Source: Paenibacillus alvei DSM 29
Lineage (GTDB): Bacteria > Bacillota > Bacilli > Paenibacillales > Paenibacillaceae
Reading direction: 5' to 3'
Length of the DNA: 64,000 nt
Assembly: GCF_000293805.1 (NCBI RefSeq)
Contig: NZ_AMBZ01000002.1
Location: 147,001 to 211,000 of the forward strand
Shown here piece by piece: positions 56,701 through 64,000 of this stretch (the first letter of the stretch is position 1; each line of letters starts with the position of its first letter). Made by a program: the position numbers and the translations under genes. Below the pieces are notes generated by a model. The model saw only the letters and a list, made by a program, of their open reading frames with translations, made no database searches and was not told the DNA's origin.

Positions 56701-57714
56701 AAGCCCCCTTCGGTATGGAGACGACATATGTACGATTTGCCTCTAGGGATAGTACATTGGTAGACTGGATAATCGCAGATCCTCCACCCGTTATCGCTGA
56801 GGTAACTGGAAGTACAATATCTTGGCGACCGTCTGACTTAATCACGATATTCCCTGTTACTTGATAAACAGACTTATCAAATGTTAGCTCTAAGCGCGTC
56901 TGTGGCGGCACAGCTGTTCCGTCTAGCGAGCGCTTAGTTATTTTCGGGGGATTCGTATCTACACCTGGATTTGTTGTAAAATTCCAGTATGTCTTTCCTG
57001 AAAAACCTGCCACTGGCGTTCCATCATCCAGATCCAGAAATGCGCCTGCATCCATGGTGACGTAATACGCCGTTCCCGCTTCCAAACCATCCAGTTTTGT
57101 CGTTGCTGTGAGTCCGTTAACTGTGAAATCCTTCGCAGCTAATGTCTTCACTACGCTGTTGTCGCTGAACTTATTGATCTTGATACTGCCTTGGCCTGCT
57201 TGGACAGGACGGTTAAACGTAATTTGTGCATCCGCAGGCAAAGTAATTCCTTGGCCTTGTGGCGAGAAGGACGCCGCTTCCTGCTGAGATTTGGTTGAAA
57301 ATGCCCATTCTGTAGGTGTGGACAATTCCTTAGAGTCTTCTCCCAAAAAAAGCTTTCCATCTACTTTGATAACATATCTTGTGCCAGCTTCAAAAGGCTG
57401 CAGCCCTTCCAACTGGAACGTTAGATTATCGGTTGTTGCTATTTTCCCGATTCCATTCGCACTTGTTTCAGCGAAACGCTGCTGTGCTCCTGTTTTTCGT
57501 TCGTTACCGTAATGTACCCATTTGTCATGGATACTTTCTCGTTGAACGTAAATTGTATGCTTGATGGATTGATCGATACTCCCTGTGCTCCGTTAGCTGG
57601 CATAGTGCTAACTATCACAGGAGGGGTAGCTGCGTGCACTTCAGGCACTCCTCCCCATCCGAACACTCCTAAAAAAAGGACGAAGGCCATTGTAGCCGCA
57701 ATCCATTTCTTCAT
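53765..57714 (-). pseudogene. Giant Ig-like / SLH-domain surface protein (frameshifted near the 5' end)
   Basis: About 1316 aa if intact. Signal peptide from ATG 57714 (AAAGGAG eight bases upstream; KKWIAATMAFVLFLGVFGW), then serial SbsA-type Ig-like (Big_5) domains (VIVSTMPANGAQGVSINPSSIQFTF, KITKRSLDGTAVPPQTRLELTFDK, IVSFDPSSGSVSVPSNKTLIVTF), further beta repeats, and three C-terminal SLH motifs (YADVQGHWAQSDV, FRDVNQGDITGAYIGAAIRAGIISGFPDGTF, NRFDPKGSATRAQAAILLNRLL) that bind pyruvylated wall polymer. The first 91 codons end in a stop at 57439 while homology continues in another frame; one more A in the A4 tract at 57442-57445 restores SGKIATTDNLTFQLEG. Confidence 0.9.
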
Positions 57715-57802
57715 TCTATATGCTCCTTTCATTCCGAAGACAGTTGTACTTTATTTGTCGGTAAAAAGAAGGAAATAGTTTAGATTCATCATTACTAGTA
57801 CG

Positions 57803-57848
57803 CAAAAAAGACCTCTTTCCGAGCCTGTAAGCTCAGAAAGAGGTCTTG
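57803..57848 (-). terminator. Terminator of metK
   Basis: AAGACCTCTTTC.GAGC pairs with GCTC.GAAAGAGGTCTT over a six-base loop, followed on the minus strand by TTTTTTG. Confidence 0.95.
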
Positions 57849-57871
57849 TATAAGCGCTGAAATAATAAAGG

Positions 57872-59071
57872 TTACAAACCTGCTTGCTCACGCAGAGCAT
57901 CTGCTTTGTCTGTACGTTCCCAAGGCAAATCCAAATCTGTACGCCCAAAGTGCCCGTAAGCAGCAGTCTGCTTGTAGATTGGTTTGCGCAGATCAAGCAT
58001 TTTAATAATGCCTGCAGGACGAAGATCAAAATGAGATTGAATCAGTTCAACAATTTTCTCTTCATTTACTTTGCCTGTTCCGTAAGTGTCCACGTTAATG
58101 GATACTGGAGTTGCTACACCAATGGCATAAGCCAATTGGATTTCGCATTTGTCAGCTAAGCCAGCTGCTACGATATTCTTCGCAACATAACGCGCTGCAT
58201 AAGCTGCAGAACGGTCAACCTTCGTTGGATCCTTCCCGGAGAACGCTCCGCCGCCATGGCGTGCATATCCGCCGTACGTATCCACAATGATTTTACGGCC
58301 AGTCAGGCCAGCATCACCTTGTGGTCCGCCGATTACGAAGCGGCCAGTTGGGTTGATGTAGTACTTCGTCTTGTCATCGAGCCATTCGCTAGGAACGACC
58401 GGAGTAATAACCAGCTCTCTGATATCACGTTGGATTTGCTCCAATGTTGTATCTTCAGCATGCTGTGTCGACACGACAATCGTATCTACACGAACTGGCT
58501 TATCTCCATCATATTCAATCGTCACTTGTGTCTTACCGTCTGGACGAAGGTAAGGCAGTGTGCCGTCTTTTCGTACTTCGGACAAACGACGAGCAATGCG
58601 GTGAGACAATGCAATCGGAAGCGGCATGAGTTCTGGCGTTTCGTTCGTTGCAAAGCCGAACATCAAGCCTTGATCGCCTGCGCCGATATTCTCTGTTTCT
58701 TGCTTGGCATCTTCAGTACGTGTTTCAATGCCAGCGTTAACCCCCTGAGCGATGTCTGGAGATTGTTCGTTAAGCGAGGTCAATACTGCACAGGTGTTAT
58801 AATCAAAACCATACTTCGCGCGCGTATACCCGATATCCTTAATCGTGTTGCGTACGATAGATGGAATGTCAACATAATCTGCCTTTGTGCTGATTTCTCC
58901 TATGACGAGAACTAATCCCGTGGCTACGGATACTTCACATGCAACCCGAGCATTCGGGTCGTTCGCCAAAAAGGCGTCCAATACCGCGTCCGAAATTTGG
59001 TCGCATATTTTATCCGGGTGTCCTTCAGTAACGGACTCGGACGTGAACAAGTGGCGTCCTTTCAATGACAT
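57872..59071 (-). CDS. metK: S-adenosylmethionine synthetase
   Basis: 399 aa enzyme forming SAM from methionine and ATP. Signature segments: [37 protein letters not shown], and the glycine-rich [27 protein letters not shown]. Length is typical. ATG 59071 with TTAGGAGG. SAM also feeds the radical SAM aminomutase in this window, but no direct regulatory link is visible. Its leader lacks a recognisable S-box. Terminator follows. Confidence 0.98.
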   Translation of the reverse strand: MSLKGRHLFTSESVTEGHPDKICDQISDAVLDAFLANDPNARVACEVSVATGLVLVIGEISTKADYVDIPSIVRNTIKDIGYTRAKYGFDYNTCAVLTSLNEQSPDIAQGVNAGIETRTEDAKQETENIGAGDQGLMFGFATNETPELMPLPIALSHRIARRLSEVRKDGTLPYLRPDGKTQVTIEYDGDKPVRVDTIVVSTQHAEDTTLEQIQRDIRELVITPVVPSEWLDDKTKYYINPTGRFVIGGPQGDAGLTGRKIIVDTYGGYARHGGGAFSGKDPTKVDRSAAYAARYVAKNIVAAGLADKCEIQLAYAIGVATPVSINVDTYGTGKVNEEKIVELIQSHFDLRPAGIIKMLDLRKPIYKQTAAYGHFGRTDLDLPWERTDKADALREQAGL

Positions 59072-59110
59072 AGGACTCGACCTCCTAACCTTTAATATGG
59101 CTCTCCCATG

Positions 59111-59206
59111 AGCAGCCTAAACAAAAATGAACCTTTCCCGGAATGGAAAAGGTTGTTATAGCAGCCTTCGAAAAATCATATTACTGTATTTGTCCGGTCC
59201 TGTCAA
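59111..59206 (-). promoter_or_regulatory. metK promoter and structured leader
   Basis: On the minus strand TTGACA (59206-59201), 17 bases, TAATAT (59183-59178). The leader then holds an AACCTTTTCC/GGGAAAGGTT hairpin (59154-59130) with TTTTT just after (59127-59123), flanked by two direct copies of AGGCTGCT (59167-59160 and 59118-59111). The hairpin could be an attenuator in the metK leader or the terminator of the upstream SASP gene. I looked for and did not find an S-box/SAM-I or SMK motif. Confidence 0.6.
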
Positions 59207-59230
59207 TGAAAGCGACGAAAGTTGGATTTC

Positions 59231-59493
59231 CTATTTTTTCTGTAATGCCGTCGCGATGAGACGCTTGGTAATTTCGCCACCTACCGAACCGGCATCACGT
59301 GAAGAAAGGGTACCCCAATCTGCGTGGCTTGTCGTATGTTGAACCGGAACGCTGCCGAGTTCAGAAGCGAACTCTGTATCCATTCCAATATGTGCTCCAT
59401 GATGAGCAACAGGAAGCCCGAACTCAGCTGCAATCTCATATTTCATACGGTACAAGGCATCTCTGCTGGCTGGCACTAACGTTTTTTGCTCAC
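59231..59493 (-). pseudogene. Alpha/beta-type small acid-soluble spore protein (frameshifted start)
   Basis: SASPs coat and protect spore DNA. The body has the two family signatures: LKYEIAAEFGL-type KYEIAAEFGLP and GSVGGEITKRLIATA. The natural start appears to be the GTG at 59493 (GGGAGGA upstream), MSKK..., but this frame stops after five codons; one more A in the A6 tract at 59482-59487 gives MSKKTLVPASRDALYRMKYEIA, an ordinary 86-aa SASP. The only downstream in-frame start (GTG 59476) has no ribosome site. The sequence indicates that the organism sporulates. Confidence 0.88.
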
Positions 59494-59596
59494 GGTATAT
59501 CCTCCCTCGTTATATATGCATCTGTGACACTTATTGTGCCTCATTCGGAAAGATACACCCACAGGAAATGTTGCCCGTCTTGCCAGCTCATGTTAA

Positions 59597-60133
59597 TTAT
59601 TCAGCTTTTTGTATCGTGTAGCCACCACGCACCATCACAATCAATCCATTTTCCTGCTGCGGATCCGGCATAACGCCGCGTCCATCACGAGGGAACAACA
59701 ACAAGTGGTTCGTAGCAACCGCTTGTCCACTCCTAATATCTGTCCCTGATGTTACATCTGGCACACCATTTTCATCTGGGCTTGTAATAACGGCTTTCCC
59801 GTTGCGAACGATAACCTCTGTCCCAGCCTTAGCAACAAGCTTTTGACCACTTTTAATCGTAACGACTTTAAGTTCAGTGCTGCTTGCATCTGTTTCTGGC
59901 TGTTTCACATTGTCTTTATCTTTGCTAGCGTCGTTGCCTGTACTACCTTTCTTCAATTCAGCTTGAATGAGTGCTTTAACCTGTTGATCTACATAGCTCT
60001 TCGTGACAAGAGGATCTGAAGATGTTCCTGGTGCTGTATCTGCCGCGAATGCGTTCACGCCCAAAATAGAACCTGCTACGATCCCCCCAGCTATTAATGT
60101 AGTTGATAAAATAACCTTCGTTAATTTGTTCAT
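59597..60133 (-). CDS. Exported protein of unknown function
   Basis: 178 aa. Signal peptide (MNKLTKVILSTTLIAGGIVAGSILGVNAFAA), a helix-prone Lys/Asp-rich linker (about 45-90), and a compact C-terminal domain with IKSGQKLVAKAGTEVIVRNGKAVI and a DVTSGTDI...NHLLLFPRDGRG pattern that I recognise from other exported Firmicute proteins of unknown role. ATG 60133 with AGGAGG five bases upstream. 63 bp after the large exported protein gene upstream, across a terminator hairpin. Confidence 0.8.
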   Translation of the reverse strand: MNKLTKVILSTTLIAGGIVAGSILGVNAFAADTAPGTSSDPLVTKSYVDQQVKALIQAELKKGSTGNDASKDKDNVKQPETDASSTELKVVTIKSGQKLVAKAGTEVIVRNGKAVITSPDENGVPDVTSGTDIRSGQAVATNHLLLFPRDGRGVMPDPQQENGLIVMVRGGYTIQKAE

Positions 60134-60157
60134 TTTTTCCTCCTCACTCCTATTAGT

Positions 60158-60186
60158 GAAAATCCCCTCATTCAGAGGGGATTTTC
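60158..60186 (-). terminator. Terminator of the 858-aa exported protein gene
   Basis: AAAATCCCCTC and GAGGGGATTTT form a perfect 11-bp stem with a five-base loop; the T-run is the 3' arm of the stem. Confidence 0.85.
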
Positions 60187-60196
60187 TTGATTTCTA

Positions 60197-62773
60197 TTAG
60201 TCGCCAGTTTTCAGGTTTTTGATATTATATCTGCTTCCATAACTAGCAATTTTGATTCTCTCGTCTTGGAATGAATCATAAAGGGATACTTGGAAGGCTC
60301 CATTCTCAACTTGTTCAAAGAATGTATCCGAAATGGAAGTAGAAAATGACTTTCTTTTTGCTTCTTCTAAATCTTTCTTGCCAATTTCTAGAGCCTTTTC
60401 GAATTTACGCCCACTAGTATCTGTTATTTCAATAATTAACTTATGTTCGTACTCCCCGATATTGTAATCTTGCTGCCTAATTAAATCGTAAGTGAACTCG
60501 AGTGACAAATTCGAAGACTTGTTCGCAGTAGCAGTAAAATTATTAATCGACAACTTATATGGGAAGAAATCAAGATCTTTAAAGTCACGTTTGAAAGAAG
60601 GCTGAACAATATCCAAATTCATTGCAACCGCGTTGACGTAACCATCAGATTCTCCTTTTGGTGCAGTCAGTTTATTTTCGGTAATTCCTTCACCGATAAC
60701 AAATTGCAACTTTTTAGGATCGATCGAACTTGGAACCTTAGCCCAAGCAGTAAGTATATTTTGTCCTTGTGGGTTAGTAGGCCCCTGAATTTGTGTAATA
60801 TTTGCCTTGTAGTAACGCCCATCATCCGTACGATAATATCCAACCATTTGTGATAAGATAGATTGGCGTTCTTCCTGGCTCTTCATAATTAGGTCTGTGT
60901 AAATAACTTGATTTGCTGCACCTGGATATACCTTACTATTTGATGCTGTAATATCTGCTTTACGACCTTGTGTTTTCAAACTATGAATGGATCCATATTT
61001 AACCACTGGCAATTCACTTAATTTACCGCCATTTGTAAATTGAATCATTGGCGACAGATCTGACTCCCCTAATTTTTCCATCAATGCCACTTGAATTTGT
61101 GAAAAATCTAAATAACTAGGGAGTTTTGTAACAATGTATATATCTACTTCTTCTTTTGGTCCAATAATGAGTGCGCCATTAGAGCTTACAACTTGCGTTT
61201 TGCCTGTAATATCAGCTGTGTCTAATTTATATACACCTTCAAGAGCAGGTAATTGAATGGTTTTAAACTCTTTGTTTTTAATTTTCATTTTGGCTGACAG
61301 GATATCCCCATCTACCCACGGAAGCCGTTGCAACGATTCAATGGTTACTCCCAAATTACCTTTACTATGCTGAACATTGTATTCGATTCCTGTCTGATTT
61401 TTCATGGACTGGAGTTCAGGTAATCCATAAATACCTTCTGGATATTTAAATTTTGTATCCTTTTGTGTATCTTTTTGTGCATCCTTTTGTTCAGGATCAG
61501 AAGGTCTATTCATTTGCAGCTTAAGTTTGCTAACATCTATGTCATATTTCACATTAGCGGTTAAGGTTACTGGGCGTTTTTCCAATGGCTTAAGAACAAG
61601 ACTATCAAGCGATTTCGTTTGAATCGGAACAGATAACCCATTCGGACCATTAATCTCAAATTCGTATTTAGGTATGTTGACAGGGCTATTCGTCAGGTTC
61701 TCAAACTGGAATGTCAATGTAATTTCATTTTGGTCAAAGCTTTGATTTGACCAACCTGTTACAATTTTCGTACTCACTTTTGAATCATTTATTTTGATAA
61801 TTTTTTCCTTGTTTGGTGCTATGCTAGAATTACCAGCGTTCGATTGCGGCAAAGATAAGGTTGCAATCGGTAAGTTCATTTTTAATGTTTCATCTTCAGT
61901 TAATACCTGCATCTCCAATTTATTAAGGATTATGTTCTTCGGAACTGCAGTCATAAAGTTTAACGTCTTCTTCTCACTTGGCTGAAGCTTATATTCCTTG
62001 CTTATGTTATCTGGAACAAGTGGGTAATTACTGCCACTTGCCGTCTTCAACACATATTTATAAGTAGGATTCTCCAATGGTTTAAAACCAGCATTCTCAA
62101 TGTTGACAGCCACATTCACGTAATTAGAATCACCTGACGGGAATACGATAACACTACCGATGCTCGTTTTGATCGGAATATCATTCATTCGAACTGTACT
62201 TTGTTTTCCAGCTATTGTAGATGTCATCATCCAAGTTGGGATACTAAATGATCCTAATCTATTTTCAAAATTTGATTTGCTGAAATCCCATTTAATAATG
62301 TCAAAGTTCAAGTCATTAACTGTTAAGTGTTTTGCTATCTTCGTATAGTACGTGACATTCATTTGTGAAAGAGCCGGTACATTTTTCTTTTCTTTATCCT
62401 TAGTTGTTAAGTTGCTTGAGTATACTGTTCCACTTTTCGTACGAACCTTAGTCCAATAATCAATGAGCGGAATGCTCCGTTGCTCATTATTGTAATAAGT
62501 AAGCGTATAAGTCAGAATAGTTCCGTCATCCTGCTTATTGAGATTAACATCTGTTAGCTTAACAGAGCTTTTTGCTGTTAATTGAATTGGCTTCAGTTCA
62601 TTCAAAGTATGTACTGGGGTTGGTTTGGTAACCTTTGTTTGCTTCTTATTTGCAGGTTGTTGTTTATTGCTGGCTGGATTATTTGCAGCGTATGCAGTCG
62701 TAAATGTTATTGAAAAAGTACCGAGTACAAGAGACAGAGATAGCATCGTCGCAATGGCCGTTGTTCTTTTCAA
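60197..62773 (-). CDS. Large exported beta-repeat protein of unknown function
   Basis: 858 aa. TTG start at 62773 with AGGAGG seven bases upstream; signal peptide about 1-30 (LSLSLVLGTFSITFTTAYA). The mature part is a chain of about five or six beta-sandwich-like units, each with an alternating-hydrophobic strand pattern around a central NxN-type turn (TLTYYNNEQRSIPL, NVAVNIENAGFKPL, LTFQFENLTNSPVNIPKYEF, AKMKIKNKEFKTIQLP). A Lys/Asp/Gln-rich tract (PEQKDAQKDTQKDTKFK) marks the middle. No anchor motif, catalytic site or known family is evident. Confidence 0.8.
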   Translation of the reverse strand: MKRTTAIATMLSLSLVLGTFSITFTTAYAANNPASNKQQPANKKQTKVTKPTPVHTLNELKPIQLTAKSSVKLTDVNLNKQDDGTILTYTLTYYNNEQRSIPLIDYWTKVRTKSGTVYSSNLTTKDKEKKNVPALSQMNVTYYTKIAKHLTVNDLNFDIIKWDFSKSNFENRLGSFSIPTWMMTSTIAGKQSTVRMNDIPIKTSIGSVIVFPSGDSNYVNVAVNIENAGFKPLENPTYKYVLKTASGSNYPLVPDNISKEYKLQPSEKKTLNFMTAVPKNIILNKLEMQVLTEDETLKMNLPIATLSLPQSNAGNSSIAPNKEKIIKINDSKVSTKIVTGWSNQSFDQNEITLTFQFENLTNSPVNIPKYEFEINGPNGLSVPIQTKSLDSLVLKPLEKRPVTLTANVKYDIDVSKLKLQMNRPSDPEQKDAQKDTQKDTKFKYPEGIYGLPELQSMKNQTGIEYNVQHSKGNLGVTIESLQRLPWVDGDILSAKMKIKNKEFKTIQLPALEGVYKLDTADITGKTQVVSSNGALIIGPKEEVDIYIVTKLPSYLDFSQIQVALMEKLGESDLSPMIQFTNGGKLSELPVVKYGSIHSLKTQGRKADITASNSKVYPGAANQVIYTDLIMKSQEERQSILSQMVGYYRTDDGRYYKANITQIQGPTNPQGQNILTAWAKVPSSIDPKKLQFVIGEGITENKLTAPKGESDGYVNAVAMNLDIVQPSFKRDFKDLDFFPYKLSINNFTATANKSSNLSLEFTYDLIRQQDYNIGEYEHKLIIEITDTSGRKFEKALEIGKKDLEEAKRKSFSTSISDTFFEQVENGAFQVSLYDSFQDERIKIASYGSRYNIKNLKTGD

Positions 62774-62920
62774 TCTAGTTCCTCCTATTTGTTCATTCTC
62801 TTATATGTATTATAACGCGAATAGATAGGAGTTGGTTGCGGTTTTGAAATAAGTTTGAGGGTTACATTGTTGTAAGGAAACGAGATTATTGTATTCAATC
62901 ATTAAAACTTAATATTTATA

Positions 62921-62953
62921 AAAAAAGAAAGCCCCTTATGGGGCTTTCTTTTT
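62921..62953 (-). terminator. Terminator of the S-layer-like gene
   Basis: AAAAAGAAAGCCCC and GGGGCTTTCTTTTT form a perfect stem with a TTAT loop; strong and symmetric, so it may act in both directions. Confidence 0.95.
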
Positions 62954-62958
62954 AAGGA

Positions 62959-64000
62959 TTACTTACCGGAGTATGTTCCAGGAAGGTAAAAGTCTTGAAT
63001 AACATTACCTTGTCTGTCTCGAACTACTGAAGTACCCTTGTCTTGAAGCTCAACACGGAATCTAGTGTCAGACTTCACTTCTTTTACGCTAGTTGGAAGG
63101 TTGAACAGAATCTTGAAGGATTTTTGCTCAGCTTTTCCATCTGTCGCAGCTTCGATTTTCACGATGTCTGCTTTTTGTGAATCAACTTCTACACCGAAGA
63201 ACTTGATGAATTGAGCAGTATCAGCAAAATCAGTATATACAACCGAGTTCACACTAACTACAGCTTCATAAGTAGCACCAGTTACAGTCGCTTTATTAAC
63301 TACAACAGAAGTTGCTTCCGGTCTAAGTTCACCGTTCACATCAACAGTGAATTTTTGAATACGATTTCCAAATGTATCTGTAGAATTGTCGTTTACTGCT
63401 ACCAATTGAGCACCAAACAGGTCTACTGGAAGTTTGTTGCTGTCATTGAATTTCAATGTCAATGTGTTTCCATCCTGTTGATAGCTGTTTGGAACTTTTG
63501 GTCCATCTACAGTAGTAACTTTGAAGTCACTTACATCAACATTATTCAACTTACCTGTCAATTTCACTTTCAACTCATTGCGATCTTTAACAGTAGCTTT
63601 TTCAGCCCATGTCACTTTAGCATCGCCAAGCTCTTTTACTTCAACTTTGTAGTTTTCGCCATCTTTGAACCAGTCGCCATCGATGTCTTTAATCAAGGTA
63701 GCTACAACATCTGGTGAATATGGATTTTTAACTTCGCCATCTGTAGTCAAGAAAGTACCACGTTTAGCATCGATACGGATTGTATCTGGTTGTACAAGTA
63801 CTGGAGTCTCATAATCATCATTCAAAGACTTACCGAATACTGTGTACTTCGCTTTAATAGTTGCATCACCGTCTCCATCCGTTTTCACCGCTTTAGGGAA
63901 TTGGATGTAGATATAGTCTTGGTTAGCGTCGTAGTTAGTCCATGCGCGAGCAGAACCACTCTTTGCATCAGCAGTGATTTTCTTAGAGAATGGAAGCATT
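62959..64000 (-). CDS. S-layer-like surface protein, C-terminal part (partial)
   Basis: Only the last 346 or so codons are in the window; the frame runs off the end and the first ATG inside (63999) is not a credible start. The sequence is a series of beta-rich Ig-like modules with repeated Asp/Asn/Lys-rich strands (YIYIQFPKAVKTDGDGDATIK, KVEVKELGDAKVTWAEKATV, LTLKFNDSNKLPVDLFGAQLVAVNDN) and ends FYLPGTYSGK without an anchor motif. Low cysteine content, abundance of Lys and Asp and a strong terminator fit an S-layer protein, with SLH motifs expected in the missing N-terminal part. Assignment is by composition and setting only. Confidence 0.65.
   Translation of the reverse strand, partial: MLPFSKKITADAKSGSARAWTNYDANQDYIYIQFPKAVKTDGDGDATIKAKYTVFGKSLNDDYETPVLVQPDTIRIDAKRGTFLTTDGEVKNPYSPDVVATLIKDIDGDWFKDGENYKVEVKELGDAKVTWAEKATVKDRNELKVKLTGKLNNVDVSDFKVTTVDGPKVPNSYQQDGNTLTLKFNDSNKLPVDLFGAQLVAVNDNSTDTFGNRIQKFTVDVNGELRPEATSVVVNKATVTGATYEAVVSVNSVVYTDFADTAQFIKFFGVEVDSQKADIVKIEAATDGKAEQKSFKILFNLPTSVKEVKSDTRFRVELQDKGTSVVRDRQGNVIQDFYLPGTYSGK

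Noticed and set aside
59072..59230. SAM-I (S-box) riboswitch before metK
   Set aside because: Looked for the conserved GAGGGA and GATGAAACC-type segments and the kink-turn stem; none is present and the space is too short.

Overview
The window is chromosomal DNA from a Bacillales (Firmicutes) bacterium, most likely Paenibacillus. The evidence is a moderate G+C content, strong AGGAGG ribosome binding sites, frequent GTG/TTG starts, a spore SASP gene, SLH and copper-amine-oxidase-like surface domains, and a gene order that follows the Bacillus subtilis minJ-ctpB-ftsXE ... yvjA-prfB-secA-hpf-fliT/S/D-flaG-hag-csrA-fliW-yviE-flgL-flgK-flgN-flgM-yvyF-comFC-comFA-degU-degS segment. The species call is an inference; nothing in the window identifies it. 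No rRNA, tRNA, insertion sequence, prophage or CRISPR array was seen.

Layout. 0-2.3 kb: motA-motB on the plus strand behind a sigma-D-like promoter, followed by a cluster of DnaA-box-like 9-mers. 2.3-8.3 kb (minus): minJ, then ftsE-ftsX-M23 hydrolase-ctpB, a cell-division and wall-remodelling group. 8.7-10.1 kb (plus): a VanW/G5 protein. 10.2-12.8 kb (minus): a KamA-family radical SAM aminomutase translationally coupled to a glutamine-synthetase-like ligase, behind a near-consensus promoter with a 14-bp palindrome. 13.1-21.7 kb (minus): a complete arginine operon argC-J-B-D-F-G-H with ARG-box-like promoter sites; argC is frameshifted. 22.1-28.6 kb (minus): yvjA, prfB with its programmed +1 frameshift, secA, hpf and a cold-shock gene.

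28.9-44.4 kb (minus) is the late flagellar region: flgM, flgN, flgK, flgL, yviE, fliW, csrA, hag, flaG, fliD, fliS, fliT. It is followed in the same direction by a large von Willebrand A/TIG-repeat surface protein and two TPR glycosyltransferases, a possible filament-modification or adhesin module. 44.5-50.8 kb (minus): yvyF, comFC, comFA, a small membrane protein with a glycosyltransferase-like motif, degU and degS. 50.8-64 kb (minus) is a surface/exported-protein region: a phosphodiester glycosidase, a very large Ig-like/SLH protein, metK, an alpha/beta SASP gene, two exported proteins of unknown function, and the 3' part of an S-layer-like gene cut by the window end.

A striking feature is that at least six reading frames (fliD, flaG twice, the SLH gene, the SASP gene, probably a glycosyltransferase) are broken by what looks like one missing base in an A/T homopolymer, and argC by one extra base. 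The uniform signature favours homopolymer errors in the sequence over real decay, but contingency-type variation cannot be excluded without reads.
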